Assembly (NCBI GenBank): GCA_037349495.1
Contig: CP140208.1
Span: 62,001-126,000 of the forward strand
DNA length: 64,000 nt
Origin: Lotmaria passim
Lineage: Eukaryota > Euglenozoa > Kinetoplastea > Trypanosomatida > Trypanosomatidae
Direction: 5' to 3'
The position numbers were made by a program, and so were the translations under genes. The notes beneath the pieces are model-generated. The model saw only the letters and a program-made list of their open reading frames with translations, had not been told where the DNA came from and made no database searches. The first letter of the stretch is position 1, and each line of letters begins with the position of its first letter. Positions 31,634 to 41,205 of this stretch are shown here, in pieces.

Positions 31634-32706
31634 CGTGTGAAGTGTGTGTGCACGTGGATGTGTGTGTGCGTGTGTGTGTGCGTGGGTGGGTGTAGTTTCA
31701 AGCGGGAGAAAACCGTTTGTACGTGTGCTCTGTGTGTCTGTTGAGAAAGAGAGAGCTTTCGGTGTTTAGCGAAGGTACCCAGTTAAAAATGTATATAATA
31801 GTAAACAAATAAACAAAAAGCGTTAAAGAGAGTAAAGAAATGAGACCGTCCTTGTGTAAGAGTAGCCCGATGGTTACGTTGACTCTTCTTACGGAGTGGC
31901 GTTTTATATTTGCCAGTGAAAGACACGTTGGCGTGTTGGTTGGACAAAGAAAAAAAAAAAGTAGAGTTTTTTTTGTGTGTATGTGAAAGCCGTCGCAAAA
32001 GTGACGCAGTCGGGTGAATAAAAATGAGGAACAGAAAAAAAAAAAAAACAGAGAGAGGAAAACACTCAGAAGAACGTTAGGAAGCACGCATCATGCTGCC
32101 ACCTCATTGAAAAAAAAAAAAGAGCTTATATCTATAACTTGTGTCGTCACGTACTTACGCATTTTGGTCAGAGGCAACAGACAGAGAAATGCGTGCCTAG
32201 AAGAGAAAGCTATGGATTCGCACGGGGCGCTGCTCAAGGAGCTTCGCATCCCCTAAAACTGCGACTGAAAGCGGCCAAATCCACACGTACCTCTACCTTT
32301 TTTTTTTTTTTTGCTGCTGCTTTTCATTTTTTTTTTTTTTTTAGAAACGCTTGAAAACTCAAAAGTGCCGCTAAAGCCCTTGATTTTTTTTTTTTTTGGT
32401 TTGAGTTGGTCTACAAAGCATGTGTGCAAGCAAAACGACGACGATGGTGACAGGAGTTGTGATGAAAAAAAAAAAAACTGGTAGTTTTCAAACACTGTCG
32501 CAAGCCTCAAAGCAAATAAATAAAGTAAAAAAAAAAAAAGAGGTAAGCCTAAACTTCTTCGTAGTCTCGACAAAGGTAAAGGACGAAAAAGACACCAACG
32601 GTGGTGTCTGAGGGCGCTTCCGCTTCTCTCTACGCCGCCAGAGCAGCGAAAAAAAAAAAAAAAAGAAAGAAAGAAAGAAAGGGTTGACCTCCTCTCACAT
32701 GTTGCC
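31634..32706. other. Spacer with GT-rich leader and A/T tracts
   Basis: No gene is seen. Next to the transporter start there is a GT-rich stretch (31640-31690, CA repeats in the leader RNA). Further on are A and T tracts and a GAAA repeat near 32655-32680, just downstream of the dynein-chain stop codon. Confidence 0.75.
31738..31757 (-). promoter_or_regulatory. Candidate trans-splice acceptor, transporter 2
   Basis: The coding strand has CTCTCTCTTTCTCAACAG, which would leave a leader of about 104 nt containing CA repeats before the ATG at 31633. Confidence 0.45.
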
Positions 32707-34695
32707 TCAGAGTGTGTCCCAGACCATCCCCGGCTCCTCCACGTTCGACGCCGTCACATTCGGGTGCGCCGAGGCCACCGAAGCGTCGCCCAGCGCGAGC
32801 TGAATGTACTTCTGGTGCAGCGCAAACACTCCATCAGGCGTCAACACGCTCTCCGGCGTTGTGCAGATGGCTGAATCGGCGGCGGTGTCGGTCGACGTGT
32901 TGAAAATCTCCGCGAGCTGCGCAGGGTCGGCGGTCACGAAATGGCTCAGCAAGCCAGGCGCGTCGAGCCCGCAGGGAAGCAGCGCGTGTGGGTGCATGCG
33001 AGCCGAGCAGGCACGGAGTACGTCACTTGACGGGCAGCTGTTCGCGTCATTGCTCTCGTACAACACGTAGGAGATGTAGGACCAGAGCCCTTTGTAAAAC
33101 GGGTTGATGAGGGTCGAGTTAGCGTACTCGCCATCGGCGCCAGCGGTGGTCATGTTCACGCGGTAGCTGACCGAGACAACCGCGGCACGGCGGTAAATCG
33201 CATACTGCCGAATCATTTGCGACACCAGCGCCATGAGTGACAGCCGCGAGCGACGCAGTGCGGCAACCACTTCTGTAGAAATGCCCAGCCGTGCAAAGAG
33301 AGCGTCGCTGCCGCCACCGGTGCCGTCCAAGATGCCGATGGCCCGCGACGCCCGCTCCAAATTCTCGGCCTTGGTGCACACGATCATGTTGTGCATCGTG
33401 CACACCGTGCCGGCAGACGACGGGACGCGAAAAATCGAGCCATTCACCTTTTCCAGGTTGGCGAGCGGGTCCTTGAAGAGCACGTCGCTCTTGCCGTCCT
33501 TCTGTGCTGCGACGCTGCTCGCCAAGTTCGTGCGCATCGTGCACAGCTTCTGCTCCTCGCCGAACCAGTAATCCTGCTGCGCCGCCGCCAGCTGCAGCCG
33601 GCGCACCTCATCGTTGCTGGGTGCCTGGTTGCGCAGTAGGGTCGCCACGTACGTGTTCAGCGTAGCGTAGCACTGGTCCAGCTGTGGCCGGATCTTCGAC
33701 ACGTCACTCACGTCGACGACCATCAGCACGACCGCCGTCTCCACATCTTGAAGGGTGGGCAGTGCCGTGGAGAGGGCACCGGCAGAGTCACAGCAGAAGA
33801 ACTCCGTCGTGCGTCGTACCGCGCCGCTGGACGGCGCAGCCGTATTCCCACTGCCACCACCGCCACCAGTGGCACGTCGAGACGCACTGGAGTTTGGAGA
33901 AGAGGAGGTGCCGCCCTCTCCCCTTCCTCCTCTCACGCTGCCTCCTCCGTCTCCGCAACCGCCGCCGCCGCCGCCACCACGGGCCACACGAGTCGGCGGC
34001 ACACGCTGTACCACGTAGTCAAAGCACACGCCGGAGCCGTGCGCGAGGGGCTCTGCGTGCGTGTGCGGCCCGGCCTCGGTGCGCGCCTGCAACGCGCCAA
34101 CGGTTGAAAAAGCGCCGGGCATATTCCACCCACCGAGATGGTGATTCGGAAAGAGTTCCTCGTCCTCTTCATCACTGGACGATGGGCGGTACAGGGGCTG
34201 GCGGCTGTTGTCAGCGGCACCGCCGGCACGGTCGTCGTTGTCGTTGTTGTCGTTCGTCGTCGCGGCGTACTGCGCCTCCGCGGCGAAGCAGAGCCGGCGG
34301 CACACCGTCCGCTTCCCACTGAGGGGACGACCCAGTAGAATGACACGTCGGGTGGTGTGCTGCGACGGCATCGCCTCCGGTGCCGGCAGGTCTAACGCAG
34401 CCCACAACGCGGCTGGATCCATGGTCACTGCCTCGACCTCTTTACTAAACGGCGCCAACGGCGATGCCGCCGCTGAGGCGGAGGTGGGCAAAGCCGCGCC
34501 CGGGGTGGACGCCGTAGTAGACGCCGCCGTAGGGGAGCGCTGCGCCGACGAAGATGGTGACACAGGTGATCGCGATGACGATGGCGGTGGAAGCATCATG
34601 GAGGCGGTGTTCACGTCAGTAATGGTGGTGGTCGCGGTGGGCGGCGCCGTTGCCAACGGTGCGGCGGCCTTTGCAGTCGGGCTTCTCGTTGACAT
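32707..34695 (-). CDS. Putative dynein light intermediate chain
   Basis: This 662-aa protein resembles dynein light intermediate chains, the Ras-like-fold subunits of cytoplasmic or intraflagellar-transport dynein that hold the heavy chain and cargo adaptors. A low-complexity Ser/Ala/Pro/Thr N-terminus (1-85) precedes a P-loop GRPLSGKRT (122-130). An acidic loop, a Gly-rich insert (about 220-260), a VVLMVVDVSD strand and a VCTKAE segment (a TKAD-like guanine-recognition position) follow. The C-terminal part has the HALLPCGLDAPGLL segment reminiscent of the family's P-G-x-D stretch. The open frame reaches 34866, but the ATG at 34695 lies just after a splice signal and avoids a lysine/phenylalanine run encoded by tracts. 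Which dynein it serves cannot be decided here. Confidence 0.65.
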   Translation of the reverse strand: MSTRSPTAKAAAPLATAPPTATTTITDVNTASMMLPPPSSSRSPVSPSSSAQRSPTAASTTASTPGAALPTSASAAASPLAPFSKEVEAVTMDPAALWAALDLPAPEAMPSQHTTRRVILLGRPLSGKRTVCRRLCFAAEAQYAATTNDNNDNDDRAGGAADNSRQPLYRPSSSDEEDEELFPNHHLGGWNMPGAFSTVGALQARTEAGPHTHAEPLAHGSGVCFDYVVQRVPPTRVARGGGGGGGCGDGGGSVRGGRGEGGTSSSPNSSASRRATGGGGGSGNTAAPSSGAVRRTTEFFCCDSAGALSTALPTLQDVETAVVLMVVDVSDVSKIRPQLDQCYATLNTYVATLLRNQAPSNDEVRRLQLAAAQQDYWFGEEQKLCTMRTNLASSVAAQKDGKSDVLFKDPLANLEKVNGSIFRVPSSAGTVCTMHNMIVCTKAENLERASRAIGILDGTGGGSDALFARLGISTEVVAALRRSRLSLMALVSQMIRQYAIYRRAAVVSVSYRVNMTTAGADGEYANSTLINPFYKGLWSYISYVLYESNDANSCPSSDVLRACSARMHPHALLPCGLDAPGLLSHFVTADPAQLAEIFNTSTDTAADSAICTTPESVLTPDGVFALHQKYIQLALGDASVASAHPNVTASNVEEPGMVWDTL

Positions 34696-34751
34696 GTGAG
34701 AGAAGCTGAAGCTTGTGTGTGAGTGCGTGTGTGATGTTGCGGTGCAGACGG

Positions 34752-34782
34752 CTTCAGAGGTAGGGAAAAAAAAGAAGAGCTT
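34752..34782 (-). promoter_or_regulatory. Candidate trans-splice acceptor, dynein chain
   Basis: The coding strand reads CTCTTCTTTTTTTTCCCTAC then CTCTGAAG. Splicing there leaves a 56-nt leader before the ATG at 34695 and supports that start. Confidence 0.5.
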
Positions 34783-35436
34783 TTTTTTTTTTTTCGTTCT
34801 CCTTTTTGGTTTATGTAATGTGATTCTAAAACAATACTGTTTTCTTTTCTTGCATAAGCGCCCCACTATCTTCCAGAAATAACAAAAAAAAAAAAAATAT
34901 ATATATATATATGTATACCAATGAGATGAGAATGAGAGGGAAAAAAAAAAAGTGCTTACGTTTGCGCACCTTGTATGGTCCGCAGATGCTACGTCGTTTC
35001 ACACGACACAAAAAAAGCCTCGGGGCTCGTGAAAGGAAAAGAGGGGGAAGAAGAGGACTGCTTATGGAACTGAGAAAAACAAAGCACGCACATGTATACA
35101 TGTATATACATAAATATGTGTATGTATATAAAGGAAACGGATGCTGCTAAAAGCAAATAAAGAAAAGAGAAACTCGTGTCTGTTTGTCCTTCCTGACCGG
35201 CATCAACATCTTTCATAACGAGGAAACGGATAAACAGCTGTGTAAGCCTGTCCGCTGTGTGTGCATCATGGCGTCTGGTCGCTGAATCCAACAGCGCGCT
35301 TGCCTTCCTTCTCTTCTAACGCTATTGCCCCCTTCGTGGCGCAATATCACATCATGATATCCTGTTGTTGTTGCTGTTTTTTCGTGTTTTTCCGATACTC
35401 AGAAACAAAGAAGCCGTGCTCGAGACACTCTGCCTC

Positions 35437-35462
35437 TTGTTGTTGTTGTTGTTGTTGTTGTT
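35437..35462. repeat. (TTG)n microsatellite
   Basis: Tandem TTG trinucleotides, about eight copies, in the spacer upstream (in transcription order) of the desaturase end. Confidence 0.9.
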
Positions 35463-35826
35463 TTCTCCCTCTTTCTTATGACGGTATTGTTCGACTCACC
35501 CATTAAAGAAAGATATCAAAGAAAAAGAAAGGATGTCGTTAATGCTTAGGGTAAGTTCCACGTAAGTCTTTAAGAGACAGGAGAAAATGGCAAGAGCACA
35601 AGTGTAGAAAAAAAAAATGCAGAGGGGAAAAAAGGGATGCTATACGAAAAAGAACTGTCTAAGAGAAGCAAGAGCTACAACCACAACACCACCGAAAAAG
35701 GGAGGGACACTGTAGAGAAAAAGACCTTGAGCTCTGCGGAAGATCTTCTCATCTATATATATTTTATATTATTTTCTCGTCGTATTCATGTGTCTGCACA
35801 TATACACACGCACATTTACATCTCTC

Positions 35827-37071
35827 TCAAAGTGCCTTCACCTTCTCCTTGCCACGGCCGTACTTCTCCATGTGACGGAAGGTGCTCAGCACGTTCTCCT
35901 GGATCGTGTCGTAGTGAAGGTAGGTGAAGCCGTGCTCCTCGCAGAACTGACGGACAATCGGGGCGAGGTAAACGTAGTAGCCGTGGTGCACTCGAGGAAA
36001 GAGGTGATGCTCGATCTGGAAGTTCAGCCCACCGTTGATCTGACCCCACCACCACCCACCAAAGTTGCAGCTCGTCTCGGCCTGGCAGGCGACGAAATCT
36101 TGTCCGTCACTCGTGCCGACCTTCTTCGCACCGTCGAAGTTGTGCGAGATGAGAAAGAAGTAAGCCAGGTAGAAGCCGCCGAACATGTATTGCAGCATGC
36201 AGCTCGCTACTGCGTCGCCGACGCTGCTGGCGTGCAGGCAGTTGCATAGCAGCCGGTACGGGATAATGGAAAGCATGCAGAGACTCACGTCCCACTGCGA
36301 CTTCAGCAGACGCTGCTTCTCGTTCGGACCCTTGAGGAGGAAGATGATGTTGGACAGAACATGCACTGGGCCAAAGACAGCCTCTAATAGAAATATGTAG
36401 AATTGCTGCAAGCAGTAAGCCAACTTCACCGGGATGCCGCTGTGCAGTCGCAGCAGTGGGATGTCCAGGTCCCCATCGCGCTCAGGTTCGTTTGTGTAGA
36501 TGTGATGAATGTAGTTGTGGTTGATGATCCAGCTGATGCTGCTGCCGCCGAGCAGGTCCTGCGACAGGCCCAGCGCGCGGTTGACGCGCCAGTCGCGGCT
36601 CAGCGCACCGTGGTTCGCGTCGTGCTGCACGTTCAGACCCACCATTGCCATGGAGAGAGACTGAATAATTGTCAGCCAGTAGGGGCGGTGGTAGAAGAGG
36701 GAGTAGAAGTCGATGCCGAGCATAAGTGTGAGCCACAGGCCCGCCTTGAGGTAGTAGTACCACGGCGCAAACCCGCGTGTCGAAGCAATGATGGGCTGAA
36801 TCTTGCTGCAGAGCTCCAGGTAACTGTCATAGTTTGGCTGCTCCCGCTGCTCAATCAGGCTGTCGGGGTGCACGTCCTCCTTCGACACTTGGAACTCCTT
36901 GTACAGCTCGTGTGGAAAGCGGCGGCGGTGGTAGCTGATGAAGATCGCCGTGCACTCTCGTCCATTGCACAGGCGCACCATCATCGATCCGCCGGGATGC
37001 ATCGCTGCGATCTTCTCCGTGTCGTAGTAGATGCCGTCGATCGACAGTACATCTTTCTTCAAGTCCCGCAT
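35827..37071 (-). CDS. Front-end fatty acid desaturase with cytochrome b5 domain
   Basis: This 414-aa ER membrane enzyme inserts a double bond toward the carboxyl end of a polyunsaturated fatty acid, taking electrons through its own N-terminal cytochrome b5 domain. The b5 part (1-70) has the heme motif HPGGS at 25-29 and a candidate second heme His at 48. The desaturase part carries the three histidine boxes: HDANH (150-154), HNYIHH (185-190) and QIEHH (352-356). The Gln in the third box marks the front-end class. Hydrophobic segments lie near 105-145 and 215-310. Leishmania has delta-4, -5 and -6 members, and I recall the delta-4 gene as lying on chromosome 14 near INO1, so delta-4 is the best guess. 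Start ATG at 37071. The b5 domain is compact but looks complete. Confidence 0.9.
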   Translation of the reverse strand: MRDLKKDVLSIDGIYYDTEKIAAMHPGGSMMVRLCNGRECTAIFISYHRRRFPHELYKEFQVSKEDVHPDSLIEQREQPNYDSYLELCSKIQPIIASTRGFAPWYYYLKAGLWLTLMLGIDFYSLFYHRPYWLTIIQSLSMAMVGLNVQHDANHGALSRDWRVNRALGLSQDLLGGSSISWIINHNYIHHIYTNEPERDGDLDIPLLRLHSGIPVKLAYCLQQFYIFLLEAVFGPVHVLSNIIFLLKGPNEKQRLLKSQWDVSLCMLSIIPYRLLCNCLHASSVGDAVASCMLQYMFGGFYLAYFFLISHNFDGAKKVGTSDGQDFVACQAETSCNFGGWWWGQINGGLNFQIEHHLFPRVHHGYYVYLAPIVRQFCEEHGFTYLHYDTIQENVLSTFRHMEKYGRGKEKVKAL

Positions 37072-37971
37072 GGTAAAGAGCGGGCGTAGCTGGTATGTAT
37101 ATGAATATGCGAATGGTCTTCTTTTTTTCTGTTTGTTTGTTTCCTTTTTTCCTTGACGACGATGATAGTTTTGTCCTGCAAAACAGTACGTGCAGTTTTA
37201 TGTCTGTGAAGATGTGTGAAACAGGATGAGAATGCAACAAGCACAACTTACTAGTAAAGCTAGAAACCAAGAAAATAGCAACAGCAGGCAAAAAAAAAAA
37301 AAAGGAGATATAAGTGCTTTTTTTTTTTTTTTAACGGAACGCAAAATCGCTCTCTCTCTCTCTCTGGTAGAGATAGCTGTTTTATGTCTTCGTCAGCAGC
37401 TACAGCCACTCTTAACCCTCGGAAGACTTACGCACAAGCAGCACAGTAGCCGTGCGTTCCAGCCCCCATTGCGCAGTTCCTATATACCTCTTTTCTTTCT
37501 CTCGGTTGCGGCGGCCCGACAAGCACACGGACACGCATACGTTGCGGCCGAGTCTCGCTTTTTAACATCAGTACCCCATGCATGATAAATCCTCAGTTTT
37601 TTTTTTTTTTTGCTGGCCATTGGGAGAAAAACAAACGTTCGATTTGTACGAATTGTTTTAAAGAAGAGAATTCATGAACCACAATAAAAAAAAAGAAACT
37701 ACTCTGCATAAATAAAAGAATACAGGTAAGGGTAAGCAGAAAAATAAGAAAATGAGTCGCTTTTTCTGCATCGTCACAATCAAGTCTGAACTTCTCTTCT
37801 CCCTCTTTCTTTCTCTTTCCCTATTTCTTTCCCTTGTGTCATTCACATCCCTTCTTCGCCTGCAGAAAAGCCCATGAAGCGAAGATACGACTTAGTGTGT
37901 GAATTCAGTAAAAACAATCTCATGAACAACAACGACAAAAAAAAAAAGCACACAGGTACGCATACACGCGA
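37072..37971. other. Spacer, no gene
   Basis: This 0.9-kb stretch is mixed sequence with A and T tracts near 37290-37332 and 37598-37612. No coding frame is credible. Confidence 0.75.
37260..37310 (-). promoter_or_regulatory. Candidate trans-splice acceptor, desaturase
   Basis: The coding strand has a T13 tract followed by T-rich sequence ending GGTTTCTAG. This would give a leader of about 188 nt before the ATG at 37071. Other AGs lie nearer the gene but without a strong pyrimidine run. Confidence 0.4.
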
Positions 37972-39705
37972 TCAGCCGTTTCGGAAAAAGAAAAACTGCT
38001 GTTGACCTCCATTACCAGCCTGCTGACGGAAAGCACCAGGGAAGCCGCCGGGAAAACCACCAGGGAAGCCACCAGGGAAGCCTCCAGGGAAGCCTCCGGG
38101 GAAGCCGCCGGGGAAGCCTCCGGGAAACTGCGTTCCAAAGTTTGCACCACCGCCCTGTCCCGGTTGTTGATTCGGGTCCTGCCCGTTGTCGTACATGGCA
38201 CGCTTCTCGTCATCTAACAGCACTTCCTTGGCTTCGTTGATGTCACGGAACGCCTTCTCTCGTTTCTCCCGCTCCGCGTCCGACAGCTTCTGTGAGCGCA
38301 GCTGATCAGGATGGTACTTCTTCGCAATGGCGCGGTAGGCGCGGCGGATCTCCTGCGTCGAGGCCGTCTTCTTCACACCGAGCAACTTGTAATAGTCCTT
38401 GCGTGCCCCGTTACGTTTGATGTTCTCAATCTTTGCTTGCAGCTCGTGCAACTTGCCGTCGCCCGGGCGCAGCTCCCGCGCCTTCTGTAGTTCCTCCTCC
38501 GCAGCGGCGATGTTGTCCTCCAGCAGGTGTAGCTCCGCGAGCCAGATGTGCGCGTCAAACACGGCAGGGCTGTTACCACCCTTGCTCCGATCGATCAGGC
38601 TCTGGCAGACCTGCACGCCTTTCTCCGTGTCTCGCAGCCCCACCAGCGCCTCACACTGCCACGTCGCCAGCTGCTCCTCGTAAGGGCTGTTTGCCTCCCC
38701 CTCTCGTGCCTGGTCGATCAGCTTCCCCGCCTTCTCATATGCCTTCTCTTTGATCGCCTGCTCGATCGCGCTCGTAAGCCGCTGCTGCAGTCGGATTAGT
38801 TTGTGCATATTGGCGCATGGCGCGTACTCGGGGTCGAGGGCGAGGCAGCGGCGCACCTCCGACTTGGCCTGGTCCAGTGCCCCAAGCCCGCGCAGCGCCT
38901 GTGCGTTGAGGGCGATGGCGTCCAGGTTGTTCGCATCCCGCTGCGTCACCTGCTTCAACTCCTGCGAGGCGATCAAGTTGTTGCCGATGGCCAACGCGCA
39001 GGCAGCGCGCCGCAGTCGCAGCTCTACGCTGTCCTTTGCAAACTCCCGCACCACGCTCTCTAACAGCAAAATACAATCCTCGTAGCGGTGGGTGAGCGCG
39101 GGGTCGCCGGCGGCGGCGGCGAAAGTCTCGACCGGCTGCGTCCACAGGTCCGCCAGCGCTGTCCAGCGCTTCGTGTAGTGCTCCAGGCGGTGCACCTGCT
39201 CCATCACGGACTTCACCTTCGCGGGCTTCCCCTGGCTCGTGTACACGTGCGCTAAGTGCTGGCCATCGCGATGGGCTTCGACGAGGTTGCCCAGCTGCAT
39301 GTTAAGGGACATGCGCAGCGCCAGTGCCTGTGCGTGATCCTCGTCGGCCGAGAGCAGCGTGTTCAAGTCCTCCAGCGCAGCGTGGCGGTCTCGCATCATG
39401 GCATACAGCTCGGCACGGCTGTATAAGGCGCGCTCGTTGGCTGGGCTGCGCGTGAGTGCCTCTGTGTACTTGGCGAGCGCATCTTGGTACGAGGTGCGGC
39501 CCTGGCCGAGCGCCTTGTCCCCCGCCGCCAGCAGAAGCCGAATGGCGTCCTCCTCCTCCTCCTTTTTCGCCGTCGCGGCTGCCGCGGCACCGGTGCTGGT
39601 CTTTTCAATGAAAGCAACGGCTGTGGTGAGGAGCAGAAGACCCAGAGCAAAGAGACGACACAGCCGCAAACACCGTGCAGACAAGCAGCTGATTCTGCAC
39701 GCCAT
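37972..39705 (-). CDS. Secretory-pathway TPR and J-domain co-chaperone (P58IPK/DNAJC3-like)
   Basis: This 577-aa protein is predicted to act in the ER as a J-protein partner of the Hsp70 BiP. A hydrophobic signal-type segment lies at about 11-33. Helical tetratricopeptide-like repeats fill about residues 50-430. The J domain begins near 437 (DYYKLLGVKK) and has the diagnostic HPD at 465-467. After it comes a Gly/Asn/Gln-rich stretch and about eight tandem FPGG units, and the tail ends with four phenylalanines. The order signal, TPRs, J domain matches DNAJC3/P58IPK. The FPGG tail is unusual for that family. The ATG at 39705 is separated by one base from a T13 tract on the coding strand; see the leader entry. 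The signal segment makes this start preferable. Confidence 0.85.
   Translation of the reverse strand: MACRISCLSARCLRLCRLFALGLLLLTTAVAFIEKTSTGAAAAATAKKEEEEDAIRLLLAAGDKALGQGRTSYQDALAKYTEALTRSPANERALYSRAELYAMMRDRHAALEDLNTLLSADEDHAQALALRMSLNMQLGNLVEAHRDGQHLAHVYTSQGKPAKVKSVMEQVHRLEHYTKRWTALADLWTQPVETFAAAAGDPALTHRYEDCILLLESVVREFAKDSVELRLRRAACALAIGNNLIASQELKQVTQRDANNLDAIALNAQALRGLGALDQAKSEVRRCLALDPEYAPCANMHKLIRLQQRLTSAIEQAIKEKAYEKAGKLIDQAREGEANSPYEEQLATWQCEALVGLRDTEKGVQVCQSLIDRSKGGNSPAVFDAHIWLAELHLLEDNIAAAEEELQKARELRPGDGKLHELQAKIENIKRNGARKDYYKLLGVKKTASTQEIRRAYRAIAKKYHPDQLRSQKLSDAEREKREKAFRDINEAKEVLLDDEKRAMYDNGQDPNQQPGQGGGANFGTQFPGGFPGGFPGGFPGGFPGGFPGGFPGGFPGAFRQQAGNGGQQQFFFFRNG
38036..38132 (-). repeat. 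12-bp coding minisatellite (FPGG units)
   Basis: Tandem near-identical 12-bp units encode about eight consecutive Phe-Pro-Gly-Gly repeats in the J-protein tail. Third-base differences between units show moderate age. Confidence 0.9.
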
Positions 39706-39742
39706 CAAAAAAAAAAAAAGATATATATATATATATATATCT
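39706..39742 (-). promoter_or_regulatory. AT-repeat and T13 leader of the J-protein
   Basis: Reading on the coding strand, an AG (39741-39742) is followed by (AT)10, C, T13, G and then the ATG. There is no AG between the T tract and the start. If the AG at 39741-39742 is the acceptor, the whole 35-nt leader is repeat sequence able to fold on itself. Confidence 0.5.
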
Positions 39743-39913
39743 ACGCCGGATCAGGGAATAAGTGACGACGAAAACAGCAGCAGCAACAGCAATGACAATA
39801 ACAGCTGAGAATGAAGTCGAGACGAGATGACGCAGGAATAGACGTGCCGTCAAGAGAAGAAAAAAAAAGGTAAAAACAGCGGGTAGTAACGTGCTGTTTT
39901 GTCGATAGTGAAT

Positions 39914-39944
39914 CGCAAAAGCTCGTCAGCTTCGAGCTTTTGCG
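39914..39944. repeat. 12-bp perfect inverted repeat, 7-nt loop
   Basis: CGCAAAAGCTCG at 39914-39925 is exactly mirrored by CGAGCTTTTGCG at 39933-39944. GTG and CAC just outside could add three pairs across a small bulge. It lies about 210 bp upstream of the J-protein start, in transcribed sequence. Confidence 0.85.
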
Positions 39945-41205
39945 CACTCTTTGTGTGGCAGGAAAGAATGAGCAAAAAAAAAAAGACCTTAAGTTGTTCA
40001 TTAGGAGTTAAACAGAATATGTAGGAAAGGAAAAAAGAAAGTGAGGAGAAGAGACACGAGTAGTAAAAAAAAAAAAAAACAGAACATCACGCATCTTTCT
40101 TTTTTTTTTTTTTTAAGCAGTCGTCGGTGATAAAGCGCGAGAGAGACAAGAACGGTAGCTATTACGTAAAACGAAACTCTCTCTTTTCTCTTCTTCTCTC
40201 ATCTGAACACGTTTCTCGAACATCACGCGACAGCTTTCCCGTTTAAGATCAGCCAGCGAAAATCATACTACTTTACTTTTTTTTTTGATTTTTTGAGTAC
40301 TCCTCGAGAAATGTGATGCCGTTGCTTTTTTTTTTTTTTCTCCTTCTTTCTTCTTTTGCTTGTAAACGCGAGTGTAGTGAGCAAAACTGCTTTACGGTTT
40401 AACACCGTGGCGGCGGCTTCAGCTTCAGCTTTCAGGCTAATGCGCCTGGCGCACACACGGTTCTACACGCTGGTCCCATTAAAAAAAAAAAAAAAAGAAA
40501 GTGAAGGACGAACAGGAGCAAAAAAAAAAAAAAGAAACGGCAAAAAAAAAACACACACTTTTTTTCTTCTTCCTCTAAGCCTCCCAAATGAGAGCAACCT
40601 GAGTTGAGCCTTGAGCTCGGCAGTTCGTCAATTGTGTTACCACAAATGGCGAACCAGCGAGACGACAAGCTTTATTTTCTGAGTTGCCCTGCTGCTGTCC
40701 TAGAGCGTTTCCCGCACCGTTGATCTCGTCAGGAAGTGTATGTGTGTGTGTGTGTGTGTTTTGCGCCGCCTATGTGCGCGTACATACTCGCTTGGAAAAG
40801 AAAAACGTTCAGACATGCAGCTGCGATTAAAAAAGAAAGAAGAGAACAGGAAATCATAGTAGTTACGTGAACGAAGGGAAAGGGGGGAAAAAAAAAGCGG
40901 TACAACTCTCCTCAAAATGGTGGCAGCACGCGTCTCCGTTGTAAGCGTAGAAATAAGGTGCAAAAGCGTGGTGCTGATTTCCGGCAGCCTTCGAAAAGCT
41001 GTCATTGTACTACTCCGACACACACACACGCCCATGCGTCTAAGTAAGTGCGAGAAAAAAAAAAAAGCACTCGCACAGAAGCTTCCATGTCGAGGCTTTT
41101 ACCTTTCAGCCACCACAGCTTTAGCAGTAACGATAGTCAGCGCATGCTGCTCAAGATGCCTGCTGTCGCAACTCCCCCCCCCCTTCCTCTTTGCCGACAG
41201 CTTCC

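Larger units (their letters stand above)
34696..35826. other. Spacer, no gene
   Basis: This stretch holds AT repeats near 34895-34920, several A tracts, a (TTG)8 run at 35437-35462 and mixed sequence. No coding frame is convincing. It covers the dynein-chain leader and the desaturase 3' UTR. Confidence 0.75.
39706..41205. other. Spacer, no gene
   Basis: This 1.5-kb stretch has no credible gene. Besides the leader repeat it contains a 12-bp inverted repeat at 39914-39944, A/T tracts, a GT run at about 40737-40760 and a C9 run near 41175. It covers the SHMT 3' UTR and the J-protein leader. Confidence 0.75.
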
